64,000 nt of DNA from Lewinellaceae bacterium (lineage in GTDB: Bacteria; Bacteroidota; Bacteroidia; Chitinophagales; Saprospiraceae): positions 62,001-126,000 of the forward strand of contig JACJYA010000010.1 of the NCBI GenBank assembly GCA_020636315.1. The letters run 5' to 3'. Below the pieces are notes generated by a model, which worked only from the letters and a program-made list of their open reading frames with translations, made no database searches and had not been told where the DNA came from. Shown piece after piece: positions 17,510 through 27,623 of the stretch. A program made the position numbers and the translations under genes. Position 1 is the stretch's first letter, and every line of letters starts with the position of its first letter.

Positions 17510-19981
17510 ATGGCATCTCAGGAACTTGTATGGGCGACAACGGCCCTGTTATTACTTTACGGCGCAGCCATTCTTTTCTTCGTCATTCGTGGCGCCATGC
17601 GCACTTCTTCCATTACGGACTACGCAATAGGCAGCATCCGTTTCTCGCCGGTAGTGGTTGGATTGTCCCTGGCCGCCTCCATTACCAGCGCAGCAACTTT
17701 TATCATCAACCCCGGCTTTATTGCCCTTTATGGGTTGAGTGGCATCCTGGCTTTTGCCATAACCATGCCGTTGGCCATATTTGTTTCGCTGGCAATACTG
17801 ACCAAGAGTTTCCGCAAGCACGGGGCCTCGGTCAAGGCCCTGACCATGGCCCAGTGGATAGGCAAACGCTACAATAGCCCGGGGTATGGGCTGCTGTTCG
17901 GTTTCTTGTCTCTTCTGCTGATCACTTTCATCGTGCTGATCTGTGTAGGGATGACGAAGGTATTGTCGAAAGCCTTAAATGCCGGGGAAATATACGTACT
18001 GATCGGGCTGGTGGTTTTTGTATTTGGATACATGATGTTCGGAGGGGCCAACTCCATGGTCTATACCAATACCATTCAGGCGGTTCTGATGCTCGTGGTG
18101 GCATTCATTCTGCTGACTTCGGGTTACGAACATTTCAGCCAGGGGGTACACGGTTTTTTAGACAAGCTGGCGGCCATCGACCCGCTTCTGGTGCAGTGGG
18201 TTAACCCCAGCAGTTTTCTGTTTCGGGACTATTTTGAGATCGTCTTTTGCAACCTGGTAGTTGGTATTGCCATCGTCTGCCAGCCACACATCATCACTAA
18301 GTCCCTGCTATTGAAAAGTGAATCGGACGTGAACCGCTATCTGGCCACCGGCATTCTCGTAGAAGCCGTTTTCTTTGCCGTAGTCTTCACCGGCCTGTAT
18401 GCCCGCCTGAGCTTTCCGGACCTCACAGTAGATGGCGAACCGCTGAAAATGGACGGCATTATTCCCGCTTATGTCGTTAAAGAATTTCCGGTGGCCATTG
18501 GCCTGGTCGTGATCATGGGGCTGTTATCCGCCGGGCTTTCCACCCTGGAAGGGCTTATACAGTCCGTTTCCACAACCATTACCTCTGATATCATCGAGCC
18601 CCTGGCCGGGCACAGGCTGGGGGGCGCCGGGCAGGGGCGCAACCGGAAACTGGTAACCATCAACAAGGTAGTCATCATTCTGCTGGGAGTGGTTTCCATC
18701 TTATTTTCCTACAACCAATTGGTCAACCCGAGCCTCAGTGTAGGCATTTTTGCCCAGAATGGGGTCTATGCCTATTTCTCAGCTGCCTTTGTGCCCGTCC
18801 TGTTTGGCATTTTCCTGCGCGACGCCCCCAGGGCTGCCCCAATCGGGGCTACCCTGGCTGCGGTCGTGGTACACTTCGGCATGTACTACGGCCGCATTGG
18901 TGGCTATATGCAGGCTGAAGTCCGCAACCCGGCGGTCGCCGCCACATTTGCCATCCTCATTTCCCTGGCAGCCGGGCTGGCCATTTACTTCATAACCCGT
19001 TCCCGGCAAAAAAGCAGTGAAGAACTCCGAAAAGCCGCCGCGGTATCCTTAACTTCGCCGGAAACTCCTCCTACAGCTCCTTCCGCTCCGGATGAGGGCC
19101 TTAACGAGCAAGCTGAAATGCAGACTTCTATCACAGCGCCCTACCCCCCGCAATCCATCCGGTTGTCCGACGGAATGGAGATCAGCTATATTGACCAGGG
19201 GCGGGGCCGGCAGACATTGCTTCTCGTCCACGGCCTGGCCAGCAACTACAAAGCATGGTATAAACTGATCGGGCGCCTCCGGCAACAGTACCGGTGTATC
19301 GCTCTGGACCTGCCGGGCTATGGGGCTTCCAGCCGGCCGGCCCACCCGGTCAGCATTCAGTATTTTGCCGCCCGCGTCAATGAGTTCGTGGAAAAAATGA
19401 AGTTGAAAAACGTCACTCTGGTTGGCCATTCCATGGGCGGGCAAACCTCTATTGCCGCCGCCCTCCAAAAGCCCGGCAATTTCCGGCAACTGGCCCTGGT
19501 GGCTCCCGCCGGCTTCGAGACCTTCAACCGGGGAGCAAAGGAATGGATACGCGCTATTTACAAACCTGCCCTGCTGAAAGTGGCGCCCGAAGAGCAGGTT
19601 ATCAACAACATAAAGGCCAACTTTTACCGCTTCCCTGCAGATGCGCGATTCCTGATCGACGAGCGCCTGGCCCTGCGCCGGTCAAAGGATTTCGATTATT
19701 ACTGCCAGCTCATTCCCCAATGCGTAGTCAGTATGCTGGACGAACCCGTATTTCACCGCCTGGCTGAACTTCAACTTCCCACGCTCGTTATTTACGGAGA
19801 AAAAGACCAGCTCATCCCCAACCGCATGATCAACCCCACCCTATCGACTAAGCTCGTGGCCAGGAATGGCGCCAAACAAATCCACAACAGCCGGCTGGCG
19901 CTCATCCCGGAATGCGGGCATTTTGCCCAGTGGGAATGCGCCGACGAAGTCGCAGATGCGATTAGTGGGTTTGTGGGCTAA
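17510..19981 (+). CDS. Sodium:solute symporter fused to an alpha/beta hydrolase
   Basis: This is a single 823-aa reading frame joining two families. Residues 1 to about 500 are a polytopic sodium:solute symporter (SSS), with many membrane helices and family stretches such as SLAASITSAATFIINPGF and LLSAGLSTLEGLIQS, where this family has its core sodium-site helices. About 505-545 is a Pro/Ala/Ser/Thr-rich linker. About 547-823 is a complete alpha/beta hydrolase, with HGLASNYKAW, the elbow GHSMGG with Ser641, Asp766 (GEKDQLIP) and His804 (CGHFAQWE). With the usual 13-helix SSS topology the hydrolase would be cytoplasmic, so an imported ester or lactone could be cleaved on arrival. No frameshift or internal start is visible. 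The substrate is unknown. Confidence 0.88.
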   Translation: MASQELVWATTALLLLYGAAILFFVIRGAMRTSSITDYAIGSIRFSPVVVGLSLAASITSAATFIINPGFIALYGLSGILAFAITMPLAIFVSLAILTKSFRKHGASVKALTMAQWIGKRYNSPGYGLLFGFLSLLLITFIVLICVGMTKVLSKALNAGEIYVLIGLVVFVFGYMMFGGANSMVYTNTIQAVLMLVVAFILLTSGYEHFSQGVHGFLDKLAAIDPLLVQWVNPSSFLFRDYFEIVFCNLVVGIAIVCQPHIITKSLLLKSESDVNRYLATGILVEAVFFAVVFTGLYARLSFPDLTVDGEPLKMDGIIPAYVVKEFPVAIGLVVIMGLLSAGLSTLEGLIQSVSTTITSDIIEPLAGHRLGGAGQGRNRKLVTINKVVIILLGVVSILFSYNQLVNPSLSVGIFAQNGVYAYFSAAFVPVLFGIFLRDAPRAAPIGATLAAVVVHFGMYYGRIGGYMQAEVRNPAVAATFAILISLAAGLAIYFITRSRQKSSEELRKAAAVSLTSPETPPTAPSAPDEGLNEQAEMQTSITAPYPPQSIRLSDGMEISYIDQGRGRQTLLLVHGLASNYKAWYKLIGRLRQQYRCIALDLPGYGASSRPAHPVSIQYFAARVNEFVEKMKLKNVTLVGHSMGGQTSIAAALQKPGNFRQLALVAPAGFETFNRGAKEWIRAIYKPALLKVAPEEQVINNIKANFYRFPADARFLIDERLALRRSKDFDYYCQLIPQCVVSMLDEPVFHRLAELQLPTLVIYGEKDQLIPNRMINPTLSTKLVARNGAKQIHNSRLALIPECGHFAQWECADEVADAISGFVG

Positions 19982-19992
19982 GTGCTGGTTTG

Positions 19993-20020
19993 GAGGCCTA
20001 TCTTGCCGCAGCCTCTTTTT
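19993..20020 (+). terminator. Terminator of the symporter-hydrolase gene
   Basis: GAGGC (19993-19997) pairs with GCCTC (20011-20015), followed by a T-run (20016-20021). The stem is short but well placed, 12 bases after the stop codon. Confidence 0.55.
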
Positions 20021-20094
20021 TAAAGTGGGAGGCTTTCCCAGGTAATAACCCCGGAACTATGGAACGGTTGGCCTGAAATTTTCCCAACATGGCC

Positions 20095-23000
20095 TTACTT
20101 TTTCCGGCTGGCGTACTCCGAAGGCAGAACCCCGAAGAACTCCCGGAAACATTTGCTGAAATATTTGGGCGTTTTGAAGCCCGTTCTGTAACAGACATCC
20201 GAAACGGCCAGGCCCGCCTGATCCAGTATCTGTGCAGCTCTTTTCAGGCGCACGATCCGGATGAACTCGTTGGGTGTTTGGTCCGTTATTGCAGGCAGCT
20301 TCCGGTAAAGGACCGGCCGGCTTACCCCCACCTCCTTGGCAAGCATGTTCACATCAAAGCTCGAATCGTCCATGTGTTTTTCAACCGCCAGTATGGCCCG
20401 TTGCAGCAGGTCCTGGTCCGGAGTGGTGATGGTAACCTCATGAGGTTCGATGGCCATCTGGCGGCCGAACTTTTCCCGCAACCGCTTTCTCGATTGGATC
20501 AGGTTCTGTGCCCTCAACTTCAGTAACCTTGGGTTAAACGGTTTGGTGATGTAGTCGTCGGCTCCCGTTCCGAGGCCTTCGGCCTGAAAAACAAGGGAAG
20601 TCCGTGCGGTAAGGAGGATAACGGGAATATGACTGGTTTCCAGCGTTGTTTTCAGTTTATTGCACAGGGCAATTCCATCCATTTCCGGCATCATGATGTC
20701 AGAGATAATGAGTGCGGGCAAATACCGCACCGCCAGATCCCACCCCTGCTTCCCGTTCAGGGCTTCCCGGATGCGATACTCCGGAGTAAAGATCTTTCTA
20801 AGGTAACTCCTGATATCGTCGTTATCTTCAATGATCAGTAGCTCCGGTGCATCCACAGAGATTGCCTGCGCCATGCCAGGCGCTTCACTGGCATCCTGCT
20901 GGTCAATCCGGTAATGGGCTGCATCCTCACTATCTTTATGTCCGGATACGATATCTTCATCCCTGAAATGCTTCACTCCTGTGGGCAGAAAGATGGTAAA
21001 ACGAGTGAACTCGTTGGGGTTGCTGTCCACCCGGATCTCTCCCTGGTGCAATTTTATCAACCCTTTCACCAGTGCCAGCCCAATGCCACTGCCGAGGTAA
21101 TTGCCGGGATAATCTTTATGAAACTTGTAAAAGCGGTCAAAAATGAAGGGCAGGTCCTTTTGTTCAATGCCCCTGCCATTGTCTTCGACCACAATCTCGA
21201 CACTTTCCTCCTTCAAGGAGGCTTGTATGGCGACCCTGCCCCCGTCCGGCGTAAACTTAAAGGCATTGGACAGGAGGTTGAAAAACACTTTCTCCATAAG
21301 GTCATTATCGTACCAGAGCAAAATGGCATCAGGCTTGTGGGTAAAGGAGAAGTCAATATTCCGCTGTTTGGCAATCTCCCTGAAAGAAATGATGGTTTCA
21401 GAGATGAATTTTACCAGGTCTCCCTTAGCCACCTGTAGTTTGGTATGGCCGGCTTCCTGCTCTCTGAATTCCAGCAGTTGGTTGACCAGCAGCAGGAGGC
21501 GGTTGGCATTCCGGTTGATGTTGTACAACTGGTTGCGTACTTCCCGGCCGCCTTCTCCTGAAGCGATCAGTTCCCGGATCGGCCCCATGATCAGGGTCAG
21601 CGGCGTCCTGATCTCATGAGAGATATTGGTGAAGAACTGAAGCTTCATTTCATTTAATTCACGGGTTTTCTGGCGTTCCAGCCGTTCCAGTTTCAGTTCG
21701 TTGAGCAGGCGCATCCGGCCGGCTTTATGGCGGCGGACGAAGAACACCGCCCCTCCCAACAGCAGGGCGTACAAAAAATAAGCCCATATTGTTTTCCAGG
21801 GGGCCGGCAGCACCTTCACCTTTAGTTCAGTAACCTCTCCACTCCATACCCCTTCCTTGTCCGTTGCCCGCACTTTAAACACATAGTCGCCCGGAGAAAG
21901 ACTGGTGTACGCAGCATAGCGGCGGTTGGCATCGGTGTATTGCCATTGCTCATTAGCCCCTTCCAACTGATAGGCATATTTTATCTTTTCTGCTCCTTCA
22001 AAACTGGGCGCGACAAATTCAAAGGCGAAGTCATCGATAAAATAAGGTATAGTAATGGACGAGAGCTCATGGATAGCCTTATCCAGAATTACCTTTTTCC
22101 GAATGACCTCTCCAGGTTGAATAGACCGGTTAAATATCTTAAGGTCGGTGATCAGGCAGGGAAATTTGTCATTGGGCAGCTTATTGATCTTATCCGGATA
22201 GAAGCGGTTGAATCCGTTGGTCCCACCAAAATACATCACACTATCCTTTGCATAGCAGGAGGCGCCCAGGTTAAAACCGTAGCCCTGTAAACCGTCACTG
22301 ATGGAATAATTGATGAACGTCCCGGTTTCGGGGTCGAATTTACTGATGCCCTTCAAGGTTCCAATCCAGAGGTTGCCTTCATGGTCTTCCTCTATGCTTT
22401 TCACCACATCATTGGCAAGCCCTTGTTTTTCCCGGAAGGCGGTAAAAGCTCCCGTCAGCCGGTCAAAGCGGTTCAGGCCTCCCCCGAAAGTGCCGATCCA
22501 TAGCTGCCCACCCTTCGGCGACTCAAAGATATCGGTGATCATGTCGTTGCTGATGCTCGTGGAATCCCCGGGTATAACCCGGTAATGGCTGAACGTTTCC
22601 TCATTCGGGTTAAAACGGTTCAGGCCGCCACCATATGTGCCCACCCACAACACGCCGAGATGGTCCTGGAATATCGCCCTGACGTCATTGCTGTTGATGC
22701 TTTGCGGGTCATTGGGGTCAAACCGGAATTGGTGGAACCGGCGCGTTTCCCAATCGAAACGGTTGAGCCCGCCGTCGGCAGTCCCTACCCAAAGGTTGCC
22801 ATTCAGGTCCTGTTCTATCGCCCAGACAGCCTTGCCGGAAAGCCTCGTGTTCAAGGCGCCGAAGTTGAAATCGGAGAACGTTCTGGAGGTGCGGTCGAAA
22901 AGAAACAGCCCGCCGCCGTCTGTTCCAACCCAGAAACGCCCGTCCCTGTCCTCAAAGACTCGCTGGACATTATTGCTGGCGGCGTTGTCCTGCAGATAAT

Positions 23001-24258
23001 GGGTAAACACTTCCGTTTCAGGGTCGAAATGGTTCAACCCGCTGCTGTAGGTGCCCACCCATATTTCGCCGTCGCGGGTTTCATAAATTGACTTGACGAG
23101 GTTACCGCTCAAACCATCCGTTTTGCCGACAATAGAATAGTAATGCTGGAACTGCTGCTTCTGGGGGTCGATCCAGTTCAGGCCCTTATTGACCATGCCG
23201 ATCCAGAGGATTCCTGAGCTGCTTTGAAAGATGGTGTTTACCAGTTTGCCGTTCAGGCAATACGGGTCGCCCGGCGTCTCGGTAAAAGGGTAAAAGATTT
23301 CTCTGCCCCGGTCAAAAATGTTGATCCCTCCTCCGTTTGTGCCCAGCCAGAAAACGCCGTCCTTGTCTTCCAGAATACAGGAAACGTGGTTGTGGCTGAG
23401 GCTGTGCGGGTCATTCTGGTCAAATTCGTAGGAATAGAACCGGCCTTCGGCTTCATCCCAGCGGTTCAGGCCCCTGAATTCCGTGCCTACCCAAAGGGTT
23501 CCCCGGCTGTCCTTATACAGAGATTTAATAGCATTGCTGCTGATGCTGTAGGGGTCGTCAGGATCGTGCTGGTATCGCCTGAAGGAGGCATTTTCATCGA
23601 CAAGGCCATTAAGGTCCAGCATATTCAGGCCGGCGGAAGCCGTTCCTGCCCAGAGCCTGTTTCTGTCATCGATGAGGATCGTCCACACATTGTCATCGGA
23701 AAGGCTGTGGGCTTCATTCGGGTCATAACGAAAGCGGGTAAAACAGGGGTTGGATACATCGCACCGGCCATCGCCGAGAGGTTCAAAGCTGATCCGGTTC
23801 AGCCCCTTGGTGAGAGTGGCGGCCCAGATGTTGCCGGCCCTGTCTGCCGCAATACTATACACCCGGTTACCACTCAGGCTGTTGGGGTTATCCGGTTCGT
23901 GTTTGAAGTTGATGAACTGCTCTTTCTTTGGGTCAAACCGGCAAACGCCCCCGCCGTCCGTCCCAATCCAGATATAGCCTTTCTCATCAATAAAAAGGGC
24001 GCGAACAATATTGCTGCTGATGCTTGTGGAATCGGCAGGGTCATTTCTGTAAGTCTTGAAGGAATAACCATCGTAACGGGCCAGCCCGAATTCCATACCG
24101 AGCCACAGGAATCCATTGTGGTCCTGAGCAATGGAAGAAACGTGCTCCTGCGGGAGCCCGCTCTTGGTAGTCATCCGGTCAAACTTGATGAAGCGCCCCT
24201 GGGAAAAGGCCACTCCAGGAAAAACAATAAAAGCCAGAAAAAGGGCCCGGAAACTCAT
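20095..24258 (-). CDS. Hybrid two-component regulator (HTCS) of the sialoglycan locus
   Basis: This is a 1387-aa one-protein sensor-regulator. It has a signal peptide (residues 1-19, FPGVAFSQ). Periplasmic two-component propeller repeats (about 20-710) contain many copies of the type LWVGTDGGGLFLFDR. A Y_Y_Y domain (about 735-800) is followed by one membrane helix near 805-825. The cytoplasmic part is a histidine kinase with His881 (ISHEIRTPL) and ATPase boxes (NLLSNAFKF, DNGRGIE, GSGIGLALVKG), a receiver with Asp1187 (ISDIMMPEMDG), and an AraC-type HTH at the end (MLAKEVGVSRPVLYRKL). In Bacteroidota such proteins sense an oligosaccharide in the periplasm and activate an adjacent susCD locus. 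The esterase-susD-susC operon next door is the probable target. The ligand is not known; a sialylated glycan fragment is the natural guess. Confidence 0.93.
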   Translation of the reverse strand: MSFRALFLAFIVFPGVAFSQGRFIKFDRMTTKSGLPQEHVSSIAQDHNGFLWLGMEFGLARYDGYSFKTYRNDPADSTSISSNIVRALFIDEKGYIWIGTDGGGVCRFDPKKEQFINFKHEPDNPNSLSGNRVYSIAADRAGNIWAATLTKGLNRISFEPLGDGRCDVSNPCFTRFRYDPNEAHSLSDDNVWTILIDDRNRLWAGTASAGLNMLDLNGLVDENASFRRYQHDPDDPYSISSNAIKSLYKDSRGTLWVGTEFRGLNRWDEAEGRFYSYEFDQNDPHSLSHNHVSCILEDKDGVFWLGTNGGGINIFDRGREIFYPFTETPGDPYCLNGKLVNTIFQSSSGILWIGMVNKGLNWIDPQKQQFQHYYSIVGKTDGLSGNLVKSIYETRDGEIWVGTYSSGLNHFDPETEVFTHYLQDNAASNNVQRVFEDRDGRFWVGTDGGGLFLFDRTSRTFSDFNFGALNTRLSGKAVWAIEQDLNGNLWVGTADGGLNRFDWETRRFHQFRFDPNDPQSINSNDVRAIFQDHLGVLWVGTYGGGLNRFNPNEETFSHYRVIPGDSTSISNDMITDIFESPKGGQLWIGTFGGGLNRFDRLTGAFTAFREKQGLANDVVKSIEEDHEGNLWIGTLKGISKFDPETGTFINYSISDGLQGYGFNLGASCYAKDSVMYFGGTNGFNRFYPDKINKLPNDKFPCLITDLKIFNRSIQPGEVIRKKVILDKAIHELSSITIPYFIDDFAFEFVAPSFEGAEKIKYAYQLEGANEQWQYTDANRRYAAYTSLSPGDYVFKVRATDKEGVWSGEVTELKVKVLPAPWKTIWAYFLYALLLGGAVFFVRRHKAGRMRLLNELKLERLERQKTRELNEMKLQFFTNISHEIRTPLTLIMGPIRELIASGEGGREVRNQLYNINRNANRLLLLVNQLLEFREQEAGHTKLQVAKGDLVKFISETIISFREIAKQRNIDFSFTHKPDAILLWYDNDLMEKVFFNLLSNAFKFTPDGGRVAIQASLKEESVEIVVEDNGRGIEQKDLPFIFDRFYKFHKDYPGNYLGSGIGLALVKGLIKLHQGEIRVDSNPNEFTRFTIFLPTGVKHFRDEDIVSGHKDSEDAAHYRIDQQDASEAPGMAQAISVDAPELLIIEDNDDIRSYLRKIFTPEYRIREALNGKQGWDLAVRYLPALIISDIMMPEMDGIALCNKLKTTLETSHIPVILLTARTSLVFQAEGLGTGADDYITKPFNPRLLKLRAQNLIQSRKRLREKFGRQMAIEPHEVTITTPDQDLLQRAILAVEKHMDDSSFDVNMLAKEVGVSRPVLYRKLPAITDQTPNEFIRIVRLKRAAQILDQAGLAVSDVCYRTGFKTPKYFSKCFREFFGVLPSEYASRKK

Positions 24259-24307
24259 CTTTTCTTTCTTCGTTTCATAAACTAGTAGTCCTTATTATGA
24301 AATAAAG

Positions 24308-24360
24308 AAAAAAAGGGCTTTCTACCAATACTACCTCCGGTTAAATTAACCGGAGGCCCT
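24308..24360 (-). terminator. Terminator at the end of the susC-susD-esterase operon
   Basis: A perfect 11-base inverted repeat around one central base lies at 24334-24356 (arms CCTCCGGTTAA and TTAACCGGAGG). An outer GGGC/GCCC pairing and T7 on the minus strand (plus A-run 24308-24314) follow. Confidence 0.7.
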
Positions 24361-24388
24361 GTAATTATTTCCGGAAAGTACTTAGCTG

Positions 24389-25945
24389 TCAGTTGTTTCC
24401 CGGCAACAACTCCCGGAAAGGAGCCATGGGCAGGCCCGCGCTGTTGACAATGTTGCTTGCCGGAGCAGGGGCCCAGGCATATTTCACCACGACGGGCAAA
24501 AAACCGTCAGGCCAGGTGAGTTTCACCATGTTTTTCTCAATGGTTATCTTTTCAGGGGGAAGAATCGTCTCGGCAGTACCTTCTTTGATGTATCCCTGGA
24601 AGACGAAACCTTCCGGCGCTCTGCCCTCCCCTGCTTCCAGCCCTTCATAGGTATTACTGAAAAACAAGGTGGCCTGGCGGTTCTCCCAACTGCATTCCAT
24701 GGTGGCCAGCATAGGGCTTTCCGCAGGAATATCTCTGCCATAGATCCTGGCGAGCGCCAGGCCGGCGAGGCGTTGCCCGATCCCTTTCTTTTCTCTTGGA
24801 TGCACATTCGTTGGGTGGCCTTCGTCTATGGAAACCACCATTCCCGTATTCGGAAGAGAAAGGCATCGTGCCTGGGCTTCGCGGAATTCCGGCCACAGGC
24901 TGCGGTTGCCGATCGCCGGCAACTGGACAAACAGGAACGGAAAGCCTCCCTCTCCCCAAAGGCCCCGCCAGCAGTCGAGCATCGCTTGCATCATGGCAAA
25001 ATAGGAACCGGGATGGGTGGCGTTCGACTCGCCCTGATACCAGGCCGCCCCCCGAATGGCATAAGGAGCAATGGGCCTGATGGCATTATCATACAGATAG
25101 GAAGGGGCGAAAGGATGGCCCGGCAAGGCCATTACTCCTTCCCCTCTTTCCCTGTTATCCCAGTTCTCGCGCGCCCGCACGGCCAGCCAGGGATGGATAC
25201 CCTCCAGTGCCAGCCAGTTTTTTCCGGGGGGCAGGTTGGCCAGGAATTCCAACTGAGGGTGGCCCGCCAGCGCTGCCTGGCTGATCCAGGATTGAGCGGG
25301 CGACCCGCCCACCGCGTTCAGGATCAGCCCGACGGCCATTTTCAGGGAATCCTGCAAAGCTTTTCCAAAAAAATACGCCACCCCGGAAAAGGGGGCTGCC
25401 GTTTCCGGAGTAGAGCGCTCCCATTTTGCAGGATGAAAGAACTCCCCTTTTGAAAATGCGGCCAGCTGGCTGTCGCTGAACGGTGTGTCGTTCAGGGGGT
25501 GTTTCTTTTTCATCTGGAAAAAGCGGAGGAGCGGATTGCCGGCCTGGGGGATCTCTTCCGGGCCTGAAGCGCACTTCTCCAGCGGCCACTCCATATTAGA
25601 CTGGCCGGAGCAAAGCCACACTTCCCCGATATAAACGTCTGTCAGCCGGATGGTTTGTCCTTCCGACACGATCGTCAGTTCGAACGGCCCGCCGGCCTGC
25701 ATGGAGGGCAGTGTCGCCCGCCAGTTGCCCGATTGGCCGGCCCTTGCGGTGGCCAGATATCCACCGAGGGATAATTTCAGTGACGCCCCCCCGCCGGCCA
25801 CCCCCCACACCGGGATGGGCATCCCTCTCTGCAGGACCATATGATCGCTGAAAATATCGGGCAGTTTGATCTGTGCAAGGGCGCATGCCGAAAAGGCAAG
25901 GCCGGTGAAAAGGAAACAGAACAAGCGTTTGGCAAATCGAAGCAT
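24389..25945 (-). CDS. Sialate O-acetylesterase
   Basis: This 518-aa secreted SGNH-like esterase probably removes O-acetyl groups from sialic acids so that sialidase and lyase can act. It has a signal peptide (CFLFTGLAFSACALAQ), then the N-terminal family start LPDIFSDHMVLQRGMPIPVWG. The nucleophile block is GEVWLCSGQSNMEWPL with Ser116. Further family blocks are IRGAAWYQGESNA and the His block IDEGHPTNVHPREK. The length fits the family. It follows susD on the same strand after a hairpin-containing 186-base gap. The same fold can act on acetylated xylan, but the sialidase, lyase and mutarotase nearby favour sialate. Confidence 0.88.
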   Translation of the reverse strand: MLRFAKRLFCFLFTGLAFSACALAQIKLPDIFSDHMVLQRGMPIPVWGVAGGGASLKLSLGGYLATARAGQSGNWRATLPSMQAGGPFELTIVSEGQTIRLTDVYIGEVWLCSGQSNMEWPLEKCASGPEEIPQAGNPLLRFFQMKKKHPLNDTPFSDSQLAAFSKGEFFHPAKWERSTPETAAPFSGVAYFFGKALQDSLKMAVGLILNAVGGSPAQSWISQAALAGHPQLEFLANLPPGKNWLALEGIHPWLAVRARENWDNRERGEGVMALPGHPFAPSYLYDNAIRPIAPYAIRGAAWYQGESNATHPGSYFAMMQAMLDCWRGLWGEGGFPFLFVQLPAIGNRSLWPEFREAQARCLSLPNTGMVVSIDEGHPTNVHPREKKGIGQRLAGLALARIYGRDIPAESPMLATMECSWENRQATLFFSNTYEGLEAGEGRAPEGFVFQGYIKEGTAETILPPEKITIEKNMVKLTWPDGFLPVVVKYAWAPAPASNIVNSAGLPMAPFRELLPGNN

Positions 25946-26034
25946 ATTAACCAGAATTTAAATCGAACAGGAGATGTGGGAATTCGCGGACTGGATTATC
26001 CCACGGGGCCCGCCCGGCTCGTTTCCATACGAGA

Positions 26035-26086
26035 CCACCTAGAGGTGGCCCGTCCGAATGAAAAAGAGGGGATCCATGACCCCCTC
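26035..26086 (-). terminator. Hairpins between susD and the esterase gene
   Basis: CCACCT/AGGTGG (26035-26048) is a perfect short stem. GAGGGG/CCCCTC (26066-26086) has a minus-strand T5 directly after it (plus 26061-26065). Partial termination here would lower esterase expression below SusCD. Confidence 0.6.
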
Positions 26087-26131
26087 CGTTAAATGTAATG
26101 TATGAAACTTTTAAAAATCCGGCAATGGCAT

Positions 26132-27592
26132 TTAGTACCCAGGTGTCTGTTTCAGGTTGGGGTTCAGCGCCATGGTATTCTGAGAGATCGGCCATAAGAT
26201 GGGTTGTTCATTTTCCCTGCCGATCAGGCTGGGGACGAGCTCATACGCCTTATCAAAGCGAACGAGGTCCCACCATCTTTTGGCCTCAAAGGCAAACTCT
26301 ACGGCTCTTTCCAGAAGGATGGCGTCATCAATCTCCGCCTGGGACATTCCTCCTTCATAGTCACCGATACCGGCCAGGTTGCGGGTCATATTGAGGCCGG
26401 CGACCGCATCATCGGGTTTACCCAGCGCATTCTGGATCTCCGCCCGCATCAGGACCGCATCCGCATAACGATAGAGTTTGTGGTCATCCGTATATTCATT
26501 GGCTTCAATTCCCGGGTCACCAATGAATTTCACGAGGTGAGCCCGAAGTTCGCCATTGAAGTCATAATCCAGGACAGTGATCGGCTGGCGGATATCCTCT
26601 TGCCCATTGCCCAGAGCGGCATTTTCCGCAAACTGATCTTTCAGAATCTGGGTCGGAGCGTAGAAACGGGCGCCTCCCACCATAAGCGGTATTCTTGCCT
26701 TGTCTTCATCGGAAAGAGAAACGTAATTCTGGATCTGCAGCATGTAATTCCGGTACCAGGGCTGGTATCCGGGTTCGATCTCGTCTCTGTACATGGAAAG
26801 AATGTCTCCCCTGGTGGCGACGGTCGTCCTGAAAAGCGCCGAAAAGGGAACAAGTTCCAGGTCCGGATGGCCAACCACCAGATTGACGGCTTCCAGGGCC
26901 GTATTGAGGTCGGCGGTGCCTCCGCCTTCTCGTTTGGCGGTCCAGAGATAGACATCCGCCTTAAGGGTATTGGCTGCCGGCTTCGAAGCTGCATAACGGC
27001 TACTGATGCCATCGCCGGCGAATTTATCCAGCGCGGATCCCAGGTCGGCCTTTATCTGGGAAAAGATCTGGGCTGCCGGGTCTCTTTGGCCGGGCACGAT
27101 GCCTTCCTGATCAGGAGAAAGGAAGCCTTCGGTCAGCAAAGGGGCATCGCCCCAGATACGGACGACCTGATAGTAGGACCAGGCCCGCACGAAATAAGCC
27201 TGGGCCAACAGGTCGTTTTTCTTGCCCTCATCCACAAATTCAATATCCGGCACCAGCCTGATGATCAGGTTGGCGTCATTGATCAAAGCGTAAAAAGCGC
27301 CCCAGTCAGTTCCGCCGACATCATCCTTCAATTCATTCCGGATCACATCGCTGCCGGTTCCCAGGTCTGTTTGTTCAGTATGGTCTCCTCTCCAGTCTCC
27401 GTAAAGATACATGCTGTTGGCCACGTTCCTCATTTGAGCATACATGCCATTGACCGCACTTTGGGCATCTTCCTCATTTTTGAAGAAACTCTCTACGGTG
27501 AGGCTGCTCGGAGGGGTCAGCAGGAGGTCATCGTCACAGGCTGAAAGAAAAACCAGTGCCATGGCCGAAAATAAGGTGAGTATATTTTTCAT
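26132..27592 (-). CDS. susD: SusD/RagB-family glycan-binding lipoprotein
   Basis: This 486-aa outer-membrane surface lipoprotein caps its SusC partner and captures oligosaccharides. The start at 27592 gives a lipoprotein signal, MKNILTLFSAMALVFLSAC with Cys19 followed by Asp residues; a longer frame would overlap susC. The SusD pattern is clear: SLTVESFFKNEEDAQSAVNG near the N-terminus, AQAYFVRAWSYYQVVRIWGD with TPR-like helices, and AVEFAFEAKRWWDLVRF near the end, finishing LNPNLKQTPGY. It is 31 bases downstream of susC. Binding specificity cannot be read directly; context points to a sialylated glycan. Confidence 0.95.
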   Translation of the reverse strand: MKNILTLFSAMALVFLSACDDDLLLTPPSSLTVESFFKNEEDAQSAVNGMYAQMRNVANSMYLYGDWRGDHTEQTDLGTGSDVIRNELKDDVGGTDWGAFYALINDANLIIRLVPDIEFVDEGKKNDLLAQAYFVRAWSYYQVVRIWGDAPLLTEGFLSPDQEGIVPGQRDPAAQIFSQIKADLGSALDKFAGDGISSRYAASKPAANTLKADVYLWTAKREGGGTADLNTALEAVNLVVGHPDLELVPFSALFRTTVATRGDILSMYRDEIEPGYQPWYRNYMLQIQNYVSLSDEDKARIPLMVGGARFYAPTQILKDQFAENAALGNGQEDIRQPITVLDYDFNGELRAHLVKFIGDPGIEANEYTDDHKLYRYADAVLMRAEIQNALGKPDDAVAGLNMTRNLAGIGDYEGGMSQAEIDDAILLERAVEFAFEAKRWWDLVRFDKAYELVPSLIGRENEQPILWPISQNTMALNPNLKQTPGY

Positions 27593-27623
27593 AACTGTCT
27601 TTTTTGATCTATCGATTAGCTGA

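Noticed and set aside
24334..24356. Palindrome as an operator for the HTCS
   Set aside because: It lies just after the esterase gene with an outer stem and a minus-strand T-run, so a terminator explains it better.
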